Below are positions 51,182 to 60,122 of a DNA stretch of 64,000 nucleotides, one piece after another. Source of the DNA: Streptomyces sp. NBC_00370 (lineage in GTDB: Bacteria > Actinomycetota > Actinomycetes > Streptomycetales > Streptomycetaceae); NCBI RefSeq assembly GCF_036084755.1, contig NZ_CP107968.1, forward strand, positions 1,054,001-1,118,000. Direction: 5' to 3'. Under the pieces are notes generated by a model, which was given only the letters and a program-made list of their open reading frames with translations, ran no database searches and had not been told where the DNA came from. The stretch's first letter is position 1, and each line of letters starts with the position of its first letter. Position numbers and translations under genes: made by a program.

Positions 51182-52788
51182 TGCGCGCACGGATCGACCG
51201 GCGGACGCTCGTCAAGGGCGCCGCCGTCGCCGGGATCGGCGCCGCCGGCCTCGGTGCCACCGGCTGCGGCGCCGACCGGGGCGACGTGTCGGGGGAACAG
51301 CTGACCAGCGCGGCCCCGCTCCCCCGGCCCTTCCGGGTGCCGCTGCCGGTGCCGGTCACGGCACGGGCACAGCGCGCCAAGGACGGCAGCGACCACTACG
51401 AACTCGTGCAGCGGCGGGGCGAGATGGAGATCCTGCCGGGGCTGCGTACCGAGGTCTGGGGGTACGACGGCACGTTCCCCGGCAGCACACTCGTCGGCCG
51501 CTCGGGCCGCACCACCACCGTGCGGATCCGCAACAGCCTGCCGGTGCCGACCTCGACGCATCTGCACGGCGGGGTGCAGGCCGCCTCGTCCGACGGCTAT
51601 CCGATGGACCTGGTCCTGCCGCCCGGCTACCGCCATCCGCCGGCCGGGCCGGCACACGCCATGCCGGGGATGCCCGGGATGCCCGGGACGGCGAAGGGCG
51701 GGGCTGCGGGGTGGACGCTGACGTCGGGCGCCAAGACGTACACGTATCCCCTCGACCAGCCGGCTGCCACGCTCTGGTACCACGACCACCGGATGGACTT
51801 CAGCGCGCCGCAGGTCTGGCGCGGGCTCGCCGGGATGTTCCTCGTCCACGACGACACCGAGGACGCGTTGCCGCTGCCCCGGGGCGAGAAGGACATCCCG
51901 CTGATGATCTGCGACCGTGCCTTCGAGGAGGACGGGGCGTTCCGCTACCCGTCGCTCGACCCCTCGCTGACCGGCCGGCCGGGCGTCGAAGAGGCGTACA
52001 TGGAAGGGGTGACGGGCGATGTGGTTCTCGTCAACGGCGCCGCCTGGCCCGAGTTGGAGGTGTCGGACACCCTCCACCGGTTCCGGATCGTCAACGTGTC
52101 GAACGCGCGCCGCTACCGCTTCGCGCTGGAGCCGGGTCCCCGTACGGGCTCAGGGTTCGTCCAGATCGGCAGCGACAGCGGCCTGTTGGCGGCGCCGCTG
52201 CGCCATGACGAGCTGCCCGTCGCGCCGGGTGAGCGCTTCGACGTGCTGATCGACTTCGCCGCGTATCCGCACGGCTCCACCGTCGAGCTGGTCAACACCC
52301 TGGGCAGCGGCGGCACTCGGCGGGTGATGCGGTTCAGGGTCAGCAGGCGCGAGAAGGAGACCAGCCGGATCCCCGGGCGGCTGGCGGAGTTCGAGACACT
52401 GCGGGCGGCCCAGGCGGTCGCTGAGCGCAGATTCGACTTCCGGCTGACGCAGGGCGGCGGCAGTCGGATGTGGACCGTCAACGGAGCCCCCTTCGACCAT
52501 GCGAAGGTGCTGGCGTCACCGCGGCTCGGCACGGTCGAACGCTGGCGCTTCAGCAGCGACTTCCACCATCCGGTCCATCTCCATCTGGCCCACTTCCAGG
52601 TGGTCGCGCGGGGCAACGGCGACCCGCTGGCGAGCGACGCGGGCTGGAAGGACACGGTCGACGTCAGGCCGTACGAAGTGGTGGACGTCCTGGCCAGGTT
52701 CACGGGCCAGCGCGGCCGGTACATGCTGCACTGCCACAACCTGGAGCACGAGGACATGGCGATGATGGCCAACTTCGAGGTCGTCTGA
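51181..52788 (+). CDS. Tat-exported multicopper oxidase
   Basis: 535 residues from ATG 51181. Tat signal DRRTLVKGAAVAG (residues 6-18) followed by LGATGC, so it may be a Tat-exported lipoprotein. All four copper motifs are present: HLHGG (about 123), WYHDHRMD (about 199), HPVHLHLAHFQV (about 463) and HCHNLEHEDMAMM (about 517-529), the Met giving the axial type 1 ligand as in CotA/CueO-type enzymes. A Met/Gly/Pro-rich loop (HAMPGMPGMPG, about 160) could bind Cu(I). It probably oxidises phenols or Cu(I). Confidence 0.93.
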   Translation: MRARIDRRTLVKGAAVAGIGAAGLGATGCGADRGDVSGEQLTSAAPLPRPFRVPLPVPVTARAQRAKDGSDHYELVQRRGEMEILPGLRTEVWGYDGTFPGSTLVGRSGRTTTVRIRNSLPVPTSTHLHGGVQAASSDGYPMDLVLPPGYRHPPAGPAHAMPGMPGMPGTAKGGAAGWTLTSGAKTYTYPLDQPAATLWYHDHRMDFSAPQVWRGLAGMFLVHDDTEDALPLPRGEKDIPLMICDRAFEEDGAFRYPSLDPSLTGRPGVEEAYMEGVTGDVVLVNGAAWPELEVSDTLHRFRIVNVSNARRYRFALEPGPRTGSGFVQIGSDSGLLAAPLRHDELPVAPGERFDVLIDFAAYPHGSTVELVNTLGSGGTRRVMRFRVSRREKETSRIPGRLAEFETLRAAQAVAERRFDFRLTQGGGSRMWTVNGAPFDHAKVLASPRLGTVERWRFSSDFHHPVHLHLAHFQVVARGNGDPLASDAGWKDTVDVRPYEVVDVLARFTGQRGRYMLHCHNLEHEDMAMMANFEVV

Positions 52789-52813
52789 CACACCCTCCCG
52801 CTCGCACTCGCGA

Positions 52814-52855
52814 AAGCCGGTGCCGGACCCCTGCGTGCGGGTCCGGCACCGGCTT
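52814..52855. terminator. Strong perfect hairpin after multicopper oxidase gene
   Basis: AAGCCGGTGCCGGACCC (52814-52830), loop CTGCGTGC, perfect complement (52839-52855): a 17-bp stem between the convergent oxidase and SARP genes; A and T runs are short, as usual in this GC range. Confidence 0.85.
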
Positions 52856-52870
52856 CGTGGCGCGGGAGGC

Positions 52871-53686
52871 TCAAGCGGCGTACATGTCGAGGACCCGGCG
52901 TCCCGGCCCCCGGTAGGTCTGGTCGAGGTCCACGTCTCCCCCGAGGATCGCGCGCTGGAGGCGCTGGAGCCGCGGGGAGGGGTCGAGACCCAGATCCTCC
53001 ACGAGCCGGCCGCGCAGCTTCATGAAGACCCCCAGGGCTTCCGAAGGCCGTCCCGACCGGTAGAGGGCGATCATGCGCTGTGCGTGCAGGCCCTCGTGCA
53101 GAGGGTTGCGGGCGGTGAGGACGGTCAGCTCGGTCAGCAGCTCCGAGTGGCGCCCGAGGGACAGTTCGGCGTCGACGCGGCGCTCCAGCACACCGAGCCT
53201 GCTCTCCTCCAGACGGACCCGTTCGATCTCCAGCAGCGCCCCGGGCCGGATGTCGGCGAGCGCCGGTCCGCTCCACAGTTGCAGGCTCTCACGGAAGATC
53301 CGCACCGCGGCCGCGTCGTCGCCGGACTCGAAGACGCGCTGCCCCTCGGCGGCGAGCCGGTCGTACTCCATCGCGTCCACACTGCCCCGCGGCACGTTGA
53401 GCCGGTAGCCGTCGTGCTTGTAGACCAGGATCTCCTTGGCGTCGCAGCGTCCCCTGACGGACGCGTCGATCAGCCGGCGCAGCCGCAGGATGTACGTCTG
53501 CAGCGTCGCCGAAGCGGTCCTGGGCGGTGAGTACTCCCACAGCTCTTCCATGAGCATCGAGACGGGGACCACCTGGTTGGCGTGCAGGGCGAGGAGAGCG
53601 AGGATCTGTCGCGTCTTCGCGGCCGACGGGAGTATCGGGGAGCCGTCCTCCTGTGCGTTGAGAGATCCCAGCAGGGTGATCTCCAT
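52871..53686 (-). CDS. SARP-family (AfsR/BTAD) pathway activator
   Basis: 271 residues from ATG 53686 (GGAG upstream); the frame's earlier start at 53743 lacks a ribosome site. Winged-helix OmpR-type DNA-binding domain (about 1-95; EITLLGSLNAQEDG, QILALLALHANQVVPVSMLMEELW, YRLNVP), then the bacterial transcriptional activation domain (about 100-245; DAMEYDRLAAEG, EDLGLDPSPRLQRLQRAIL). SARPs switch on antibiotic clusters; goadsporin, an azole RiPP, is controlled by one. Likely activator of the adjacent YcaO cluster. Confidence 0.92.
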   Translation of the reverse strand: MEITLLGSLNAQEDGSPILPSAAKTRQILALLALHANQVVPVSMLMEELWEYSPPRTASATLQTYILRLRRLIDASVRGRCDAKEILVYKHDGYRLNVPRGSVDAMEYDRLAAEGQRVFESGDDAAAVRIFRESLQLWSGPALADIRPGALLEIERVRLEESRLGVLERRVDAELSLGRHSELLTELTVLTARNPLHEGLHAQRMIALYRSGRPSEALGVFMKLRGRLVEDLGLDPSPRLQRLQRAILGGDVDLDQTYRGPGRRVLDMYAA

Positions 53687-53951
53687 CTGGTCTCCATACT
53701 GCTCCGAAGGGATGGTACGAGGTGCGCGGATCGGGATCCGCACTGTCTTGAAGGTCCCATGCGGGCGTACGGCGCCAACAGTGCGGAGATCCCCGGTCGT
53801 CCGTGATCCCCTCAGCCCCGGAGTATGAGAAGTTCACATTCCGCTCGGCCCGTCGTAGCGGTCCGCCGGACGTCGTTCGTCTAGCATTCCTCGGGGAGTT
53901 GAACGTCTGCTGCGTCCATGTGATGGGCTGTTCGTTCGAAATGGGGGGCTT
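53687..53951. other. Divergent control region, SARP / LuxR regulator
   Basis: 265 bases. It holds the perfect palindrome GCGGATC-GG-GATCCGC (53726-53741), 40-55 bases before the SARP start, and a second copy of GTGCGGA-type sequence at about 53781. The right half (about 53825-53950) is AT-richer and carries the response-regulator promoter. No ORF. Confidence 0.5.
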
Positions 53952-54560
53952 TTGATCCGTATCGTCATAGCCGAAGACATGCACATGGTGCGCGGTGCAC
54001 TGGTGGCGCTGCTGGAGATGGAGCCGGACTTCGAAGTCGTGGCCCAGCTCGCGGCCGGGGACCAACTCGTACCCACCGCGCTGGAGTTCCGGCCGGATGT
54101 CGCGATCATCGACATCGACCTGCCGGGCCTGGACGGGCTCAGCGCCGCCGATCTGCTCCGTACGGCGCTGCCGAGCTGCCGGGCGCTGATACTGACCAGC
54201 CTGGGCCGTCCCGGCACGTTCCGGCGGGCGCTCGCCGTGCGGGTGTCGGGCTTCCTGCTGAAGGACGCGCCGCCGGACCAACTGGCGGACGCGGTACGCA
54301 AGGTGGCGGCCGGGGTGCGGGTCATCGACCCGCAGCTCGCGCTGGCGGCCTGGGAGGTGCTGGAGAATCCGCTGACCCGCAGGGAGATCGAGGTGATGCG
54401 GCTCGCGGCGGACGGCGCCGAGGCGATGGAGATCGCCGGCCGGCTGTTCCTGTCGATAGGGACGGTACGCAACTACCTGACCAGTGCCGTCACGAAACTC
54501 AACGCGCGTAACCGCGTCGACGCGATCAGGATCGCTCAGGACAACGGCTGGCTGACCTGA
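53952..54560 (+). CDS. LuxR/NarL-family response regulator (DesR-like)
   Basis: 202 residues from TTG 53952 (GGGGGG upstream). Receiver: E8/D9, phospho-acceptor D54 in IIDIDLPGLDG, Lys in FLLKDAP (about 103). LuxR helix-turn-helix at about 138-195 (LTRREIEVMRLAADGAEAMEIAGRLFLSIGTVRNYL). Convergent with, and overlapping by 25 bases, its probable partner kinase gene, an unusual arrangement since such pairs are normally co-directional. Confidence 0.92.
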   Translation: MIRIVIAEDMHMVRGALVALLEMEPDFEVVAQLAAGDQLVPTALEFRPDVAIIDIDLPGLDGLSAADLLRTALPSCRALILTSLGRPGTFRRALAVRVSGFLLKDAPPDQLADAVRKVAAGVRVIDPQLALAAWEVLENPLTRREIEVMRLAADGAEAMEIAGRLFLSIGTVRNYLTSAVTKLNARNRVDAIRIAQDNGWLT

Positions 54561-55723
54561 CGCGCTTCGACCCGCGGCACTTCCACCACCAGCCGGTACC
54601 AGCCGTCCGCGTCGACGTGCGAGGTCAGCCGGCCGCCGATCTTCTCGGCGCGCACCCGCAGGTTGCCCAGACCGCTGCCGTTGGAGGGGCCTGTCCTTCT
54701 CGACTCGTCGGCGCCGTCGTTGGCGAGGGTGAGCCGGATCAGGGACCGGCCGTCCTTGCCGGTCACCTGCCGGGCCTCGATGTGGCAGTTCTGCGCCTTG
54801 CTGTGCCGCAGGACGTTGGTGACGCCCTCACGGATGACCGTGGCGAGCACGGTGCTGGTCGCCGCGGGCAGCGGACCGCAGTCCAGGTCGATGCGGGCGC
54901 CGATCTCGGCGACGGTCAGCACCTCTTCGGCCGAAGCGGCCTCCGCCGTCAGTGACATGTCGCGGTAACCGGTGGCGACGGCACGCACATCGGCGAGCGC
55001 CTGCCGGGATATCTGCAGGATGCCGACAAGTTCCTCGCGGGCCCGCTCGGGACGGGTGGCGAGCAGACGCACCGTCAGTTCACTCTTGAGGGTGATCGCG
55101 GAGAGCCCGAACCCGAGCAGGTCGTGCAGGTCCCTGGCGAACCGTAACCGCTCCTCGGCCACCGCCATGTACGCCAGCTCCTCGCGGGCCTGGTGCACCT
55201 CGGCCACCAGGTTCGCCAGCCGGGTCAGACCGTAGACGATGAGCCCCGTGAGCACGGTGGAGACCACGAGGTAGGAGGTGTCGACCCAGTGGACCCCGCT
55301 CAGTCCGGCGGAGACGCCGGCCGTGCTCACCACGACACCGAAGGCCAGCCAGCAGACAGGCGCCGCGACGATCAGCAGACACGATCCCGCGAGGAAGCCG
55401 CCCATGCCGCCCCAGGTGGCACCGAAGAACACCATGGGGACATAGGTCAGCAGCGTCTGGGCGCCCAGGGTCCAGGCCCCGAACCGGTCCCGGAAGCGCT
55501 GTGCGTCCGGGGAGCTGTGCACGGCCTGGATCGCGAACAGCGTGACGGCGCAGAAGAGACAGCCCGCCATGAGCAGCGCGCTCGGGTCGGTGTCCAGCAC
55601 GTTGAGCACGGCGATGAGTACGAAGCCGGAGAGGACCAACAGCACGATCGTGAAGGCCAGTCGCGGCGGCAGAACTTCGGTCTGTTCTCTACCGGACCGC
55701 AGAAATCGTCGCGGCATCCCCAC
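54536..55723 (-). CDS. DesK-type sensor histidine kinase with TTA codon
   Basis: 395 residues (GTG 55723 or ATG 55717). Five or six N-terminal membrane helices (about 22-170), HisKA_3 with RFARDLHDLLGFGLSAITLKSEL (phospho-His in DLHD, about 200), then HATPase (EGVTNVLRHSKA; GSGLGNLRVRAEKIGG). Codon 193 is TTA (55147-55145), so translation needs bldA. It has its own possible promoter (TACTAT on the minus strand, 55763-55758), 77 bases after the SagB gene. Confidence 0.9.
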   Translation of the reverse strand: MGMPRRFLRSGREQTEVLPPRLAFTIVLLVLSGFVLIAVLNVLDTDPSALLMAGCLFCAVTLFAIQAVHSSPDAQRFRDRFGAWTLGAQTLLTYVPMVFFGATWGGMGGFLAGSCLLIVAAPVCWLAFGVVVSTAGVSAGLSGVHWVDTSYLVVSTVLTGLIVYGLTRLANLVAEVHQAREELAYMAVAEERLRFARDLHDLLGFGLSAITLKSELTVRLLATRPERAREELVGILQISRQALADVRAVATGYRDMSLTAEAASAEEVLTVAEIGARIDLDCGPLPAATSTVLATVIREGVTNVLRHSKAQNCHIEARQVTGKDGRSLIRLTLANDGADESRRTGPSNGSGLGNLRVRAEKIGGRLTSHVDADGWYRLVVEVPRVEARQVSQPLS

Positions 55724-55800
55724 ACGTCCCCCCGTTGAGGCACACAGCTACACCCCCATAGTAGGGCGCACGGGACGGCGTTGGTGCGTTCCTTGAACTC

Positions 55801-57369
55801 TCATTCGACCGGCGGCGCCCCCTGCGGACGGTCAACAGCCTTTTCGGACAGGCTCGTTCGGAACACCTCAGCAGTCCGTGGCTGGTCGGCGCCCTCCTGC
55901 GGCTGCTCCGGGCGGGGGCCGAGGACGAACGAACCCACCGGCGACTCCGTCCGCCAGTCGAGACCCAGTGCGCCGGCGCACACCGCGATGTCCTCACTGC
56001 ACACCGCGCAGGTGGCGAGCCCCATCGCGGCACCCACCAGGTAGAAGGTCTGCAGCAGCGCCCCGGTGTGCTTGAGTACCAACGAGTAGGCGAGGCCGCT
56101 GTACTTCCACGACAGCCGCTGGAACCGCGAGGTCAGCGTGATGAGCACCGGCGGCGGCCCGGACAGCGGGGCGGCGGCCATGGCGCCTGCCGCCATCTCC
56201 CCCGCCGCCGCCGGATCGTCGTTGACCAGCACCAGGGCGTGCTCGTGCGGGTCGTAGTAGTGGATGCCGTCCACCAGCCCCTCGCAGTCCCGCACGGTGA
56301 GATACAGCTCCAGGTCGTAGGCGGCGCCGCCGGTGGGATACGGCCGGTCGGTGACCTGGTAGCTGGTCTCCCCCGCCCCCGACATGCCGGTCGAGCGGAC
56401 CCGGGCCGTGCGGAACAGGAACTCGCCGAGGGTGCTCAGCCGCAGGGCCGGTGCCCCGTAGGTACGCCGTGATCTGCGGCCTTCGAGCACTTCGGTGAAC
56501 GGGGCGTCCCGGGCGGCGATCGTGCCGAGTTCCGGCCGGGGCAGCGCGACGACCTTGCCGCGCGGGCGGCTCTTGACCGCGGGCTGCGGCGCGATGCTGC
56601 CCGCGTGGGCGAAGGTGGCGCCGAAGTCGCCGTCGGTGCGCCCCATCACGGACCGGGTGTGGAAGAGCATGTCGTGCGCCGACCAGGTCCGCAGGGCCGC
56701 GTCCTCGTCCTCGTCGAACCCCCCGTCCGCCGATCGCGCCACCAGGGCCATGCCGGTGCCGATGAGATAGCCCAGGATCTCCACCACCACCCCTTCGGCC
56801 AGCGGCAGCCCCGCCTCCACCGTCGCGACGTCGGCGGGCCGGCCGAGCGCGGCGACGACCCATTGCGCCTCGGCCTTGTGCAGCAGCACCCGGTGCAGCG
56901 AGAGGGGCGACTCCAGCAGGAACATGTCGCCCTCCCGGCGCAGCACGGCGAACCGGGAGAGCTTCAGCGCCCGGTCGGCTGGCGGCGGTTCAGGGGCGAA
57001 CCGGGCTGCCCGGGACAGCGGTACGACGGAGAGCACCGGCTGCCCGCTGCCGGCGAAGGCGAGCGAGCGTACGACGAGGTGCTGCAGGCCGAGCAGCACC
57101 GCGCGCCAGGAGCGCTGGGCGCCCTGGTCGGCCGGGATGTTGTCGAGGCTGACCGGACCGAGACTCATCCGGCGCAGGGTCTCGATCAGCGCCGGCCCGG
57201 GCCTCCTGATCCGCAGATCGGCCCAACGGCCGTGCAGCTCCACCGTTTCGCCGTCCTCGGCGGCCTCGACCCGCACATCCTCACGCAGGGACCACAGGGG
57301 TGTGGTCGCCTGCGGAGAGGCGTGTTCCAGGCTGGCTGACTGCTGCACGGTGGGCTCCCGGGTGGACAC
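55801..57369 (-). CDS. SagB-type FMN azoline dehydrogenase
   Basis: 522 residues from GTG 57369, 9 bases after the YcaO gene stop with no good ribosome site, so probably translated by reinitiation. N-terminal half (about 1-270) is the SagB-type extension; C-terminal nitroreductase fold begins with the FMN-binding RRSRRTYG (about 298-305), then TGGAAYDLELYLTVRDC and QTFYLVGAAMGLATCAV. SagB enzymes oxidise thiazoline/oxazoline rings to aromatic azoles, the step after the YcaO cyclodehydratase. Ends in a hydrophilic tail. Confidence 0.92.
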   Translation of the reverse strand: MSTREPTVQQSASLEHASPQATTPLWSLREDVRVEAAEDGETVELHGRWADLRIRRPGPALIETLRRMSLGPVSLDNIPADQGAQRSWRAVLLGLQHLVVRSLAFAGSGQPVLSVVPLSRAARFAPEPPPADRALKLSRFAVLRREGDMFLLESPLSLHRVLLHKAEAQWVVAALGRPADVATVEAGLPLAEGVVVEILGYLIGTGMALVARSADGGFDEDEDAALRTWSAHDMLFHTRSVMGRTDGDFGATFAHAGSIAPQPAVKSRPRGKVVALPRPELGTIAARDAPFTEVLEGRRSRRTYGAPALRLSTLGEFLFRTARVRSTGMSGAGETSYQVTDRPYPTGGAAYDLELYLTVRDCEGLVDGIHYYDPHEHALVLVNDDPAAAGEMAAGAMAAAPLSGPPPVLITLTSRFQRLSWKYSGLAYSLVLKHTGALLQTFYLVGAAMGLATCAVCSEDIAVCAGALGLDWRTESPVGSFVLGPRPEQPQEGADQPRTAEVFRTSLSEKAVDRPQGAPPVE

Positions 57370-57378
57370 GAGTGGCGG

Positions 57379-59706
57379 TCAGACGAAGAGGGGACGTGGA
57401 TTGAGGGCGGAGCGGGCCGTGGGCGCGGCCAGCCGGCCCAGCGCGACGGGTACGTCGTACAGCCTGCCGGCCGCGAACCTGGCCCAGAACGAACGCAGCC
57501 CGGGGACCAGGACCTTGACGACGGGCAGTCCCACATCGGGCCTGGTCTGGTCGAGCACCAGCAGTTCGAGACCGCGCTCGCGCACCAGCTCGGTGACGGC
57601 GTTGATGTCGTCGAGCAGGTCGTCGCCGCGCGGGCGGGCGAAGTCCGTCAGCCGCCGGGCGGGTTCTGGCGCGGGGCGCAGATAGGGGTCGCTGTCCAGG
57701 GTGGCGTTGCGCCACCAGTCCAGCGGTTCCGGGTCGGTCAGTGTGTATCCGCTGCCGTCGGGCTTCGCACCGAGCGCGGCGGGCAGCAGCTGGTTCAGCT
57801 CGGTCAGCGAGCGGCGCAGCGCGATCCGCGCGTCGAAGTGGGCGCCGAAGCCGAAGACGATGTCCTCGGCGGGCTTGTCGGTACGGCGTGACAGGGCGAC
57901 GAAGACGGGGATGCCGAAGTCGGACGTCAGGTCGAGCGCCCACACCTCGCGCCCCAACGACCGGTGCACCTGCCGCAGTTCGTCGGTCCACGGGTCAGCG
58001 GCCGTGTCGAGGTCGACGGCGGGCTGCCGGGTGCGGTTGTACCACCACAGCGCCACCGCGTCCCGCTCGACCAGCTCCAGGAAGCCTTGCAGGACGGCGT
58101 CCTCCAGGCTGCTGCCCGCCGCGTTCCCGTTCGAGTCGGCGTGCGCGAACCGGCGCCCCCGCACCGGGTTCAGCCGCTCCGCCGAGGTGGCGAAGTAGAG
58201 CAGCGCGGTCGGCAGCAGCTTGTGGCGGCCTTCGGTGAGCGACCAGACCGGGGTCCAGTCGATCGTCGCGTCCTCCTCGAACGGAGCCGGGACGTACTGG
58301 AATCCGGAGTGTGCGGCGTTCCATTCGGTGCGTCCGGCGAACTGCGCGGGATCGTACAGCTGGCAGGTGTCCGGATGTACGGCGCGCTCGCCGAGGTCGG
58401 TGTAGCGCGCGCTGATCCTGGCCTCGTCGCCGTGCACACAGCCGGAGTAGCGCTCGACCGACTCGCACAGCGCGCTGACCTCCGCCTCCAGCGGGGTGGT
58501 GCCCTTGCCGCCGTTGACCTGGCGCAGCCCGCTGGTGAGTGCGGCGAGCCCGTTGGCGTAGCCGGCCGGGTTCGGGCCCGAGCTGAAGCTGTTGAGGAAG
58601 GCGGGGCCGCTCTCCACCCGGCTGATGTCGGCGACGACTCCGGTGACCGGGCTCACCAGGTGGCCGAACGAGTCCAGGGTCTGTTGGGCGGTGCGGGAGC
58701 GGTGGCCGCCACTGGCCGCGATCTTGCGCCGCGTGCGCGGTACGACGGGCCGTCCGGCCTGCCGGGCGACCAGGCCCGGGTCGCCGCACTCGGGGCACTG
58801 CGGGCGGTGGCGCAACCGGTGGTGGCGTGATTCGAGGGTGAGGGTGTCGAAGGTCAGCACCCGGTCCTGGTCGGTGTGCTGGTGTCCGGCCAGGAACTTG
58901 GCCGCCTCAAGACCGGCGATCTGCAGACCGGCGACCCGGGTGCACGGCAGTCCGGCGAGCGGCCTGGGCATGGGGCCCTGCAGTCCGAGCGCGGCGCGCA
59001 CCTGGGACTCCACCGCGCGGTGCAGCCGCACCGGCTGGGCGAGACAGGACCAGCAGGGCCCGGCGCCGGGCCGGAAGACCGGACCCACCCAGACGGTGGC
59101 GCCGGTGGGTTTGGCGAGCAGCCACGGCCGGCCGCTGCGCCGGTGTTCCGCGTCGATCTCGCCCAGCTCGGGGGTGAGGTAGTCGTCGCAGACGACCACG
59201 GTCAGCGCGGCGTCCGGCGCGCCGCCTTCGGCGACGGTCAGACCGGAGGCGCGCAGGGCGCGGGCGGCGGCGGGGTGGGACAGCTTGCCGGTGGTGCGCA
59301 GTTCGACCACGGCCGAGGCGGACCTGGCGCGGGCGGGCGTCCCGTCGAGGCCCGCGAGTTCCCAGTACGCCTCGGCGCTGTGGTCGGCGGCGGCGATGTC
59401 GGTGGTGTCGGTGTGACCCACGGCGTCGGTGGTGTCGGTGTGAGTGTCACCGTGCTCGCGGAACTCGATGAATCCCGCGTCGGCGAGCTGCTCGATGAGG
59501 GACAGCAGCCGGGCCGCCGACAGCGGCTGCGGGGCGTCCCGCACCAGTGCGGCGAGGTCGCGGCTGCCGTCCAGCAGCGGGGCGACCGTTTCCAGATGGG
59601 GCGCCCTGAGGGCGGTGACTCCGCGTTCGGAGATCAGGTACGTCGCGTCGTCCGGCACCACCTCCGCACGGAGGTGGCGCCGGAATCCGATCAACGAATC
59701 TCTCAT
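57379..59706 (-). CDS. Fused E1-like/YcaO azoline cyclodehydratase (TOMM)
   Basis: 775 residues from ATG 59706, which overlaps the precursor stop by 4 bases; the longer 852-residue frame is rejected. Residues 1-80 form the leader-peptide-recognition (RRE-like) region; an E1-like domain follows with two zinc pairs CWSC (218-221) and CPEC (304-307). The YcaO domain spans about 345-775, with ATP/Mg elements KGTTPLEAEVSALCESVERYSG (401-422) and EDAVLQGFLELVERDAVALWW (535-555). It ends NPRPLFV, a variant of the Pro-rich YcaO C-terminus. Residues 88-103 hold two HTDTTD units encoded by a 27-nt repeat. It converts Ser/Thr/Cys of the precursor to azolines with ATP. Confidence 0.94.
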   Translation of the reverse strand: MRDSLIGFRRHLRAEVVPDDATYLISERGVTALRAPHLETVAPLLDGSRDLAALVRDAPQPLSAARLLSLIEQLADAGFIEFREHGDTHTDTTDAVGHTDTTDIAAADHSAEAYWELAGLDGTPARARSASAVVELRTTGKLSHPAAARALRASGLTVAEGGAPDAALTVVVCDDYLTPELGEIDAEHRRSGRPWLLAKPTGATVWVGPVFRPGAGPCWSCLAQPVRLHRAVESQVRAALGLQGPMPRPLAGLPCTRVAGLQIAGLEAAKFLAGHQHTDQDRVLTFDTLTLESRHHRLRHRPQCPECGDPGLVARQAGRPVVPRTRRKIAASGGHRSRTAQQTLDSFGHLVSPVTGVVADISRVESGPAFLNSFSSGPNPAGYANGLAALTSGLRQVNGGKGTTPLEAEVSALCESVERYSGCVHGDEARISARYTDLGERAVHPDTCQLYDPAQFAGRTEWNAAHSGFQYVPAPFEEDATIDWTPVWSLTEGRHKLLPTALLYFATSAERLNPVRGRRFAHADSNGNAAGSSLEDAVLQGFLELVERDAVALWWYNRTRQPAVDLDTAADPWTDELRQVHRSLGREVWALDLTSDFGIPVFVALSRRTDKPAEDIVFGFGAHFDARIALRRSLTELNQLLPAALGAKPDGSGYTLTDPEPLDWWRNATLDSDPYLRPAPEPARRLTDFARPRGDDLLDDINAVTELVRERGLELLVLDQTRPDVGLPVVKVLVPGLRSFWARFAAGRLYDVPVALGRLAAPTARSALNPRPLFV

Positions 59707-59885
59707 GAAGCGGAGTTGTTCGCGTAGCACAGGGTGTACAGGGCGGGCGCCGCCGACGAGGCGGTCAGCTCCTCGATGACGAGCTCCATCGGCTCGTCCT
59801 GGGGGAGGTAGGAGTTGAGGTGGTCCTGGTGCGTGCTCGTCGAGTGGCTGTCCTGCGTGGCGAGAGTGCTGTGGCTCGTCAACAT
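59703..59885 (-). CDS. Azole RiPP precursor peptide
   Basis: 60 residues from ATG 59885, preceded by CAGGAG at eight bases; ATG 59927 has no ribosome site. The N-terminal half is Ser/Thr/His/Gln-rich (TSHSTLATQDSHSTSTHQD), the middle carries an acidic hydrophobic recognition-like stretch (EPMELVIEELTA, 31-42), and the C-terminal part SSAAPALYTLCYANNSAS (43-60) contains one Cys (53), Thr51 and Ser43/44/58/60 available for cyclisation. It ends ATGA into the cyclodehydratase gene, the classic precursor position. The leader cleavage point is not evident. Confidence 0.85.
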   Translation of the reverse strand: MLTSHSTLATQDSHSTSTHQDHLNSYLPQDEPMELVIEELTASSAAPALYTLCYANNSAS

Positions 59886-60122
59886 GGGATGGGCTCCTGA
59901 CTCGGCGGTGCTTTCCGTTGCGGACATTCATCAGCATGCGGGATCGGCGGCGGCGGTCACAGTGCCGGCCTCACCCACCGCATATGAGGAATTCATAGCC
60001 CCCGGGTAGCACCGGTTTCCCGGCGAGCCGCCGCGTCCACCGGCCATCCACCGGGCGGCCAGTCCGGCGCGCCATGGTCGGCAGGCCAGATGGCCGGAAG
60101 GAACCACACGGAGGGAAGACCC
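59886..60122. promoter_or_regulatory. Divergent promoter region, RiPP operon / SCP2-carboxyltransferase operon
   Basis: 237 bases between divergent starts. An AT-rich island CATATGAGGAATTCATAG contains the dyad TATGA-N5-TCATA (59983-59997), about 100 bases before the precursor start and 125 before the SCP2 start. It is the best candidate operator or -10 region; a paired SARP heptamer was not clear to me. Confidence 0.5.

Noticed and set aside
59703..59927. Longer 74-residue precursor starting at 59927
   Set aside because: No ribosome site before that ATG, while CAGGAG is placed properly before ATG 59885.
57379..59937. 852-residue version of the YcaO protein
   Set aside because: The extra N-terminus covers the precursor gene in another frame and has no family resemblance; ATG 59706 overlaps the precursor stop as expected.
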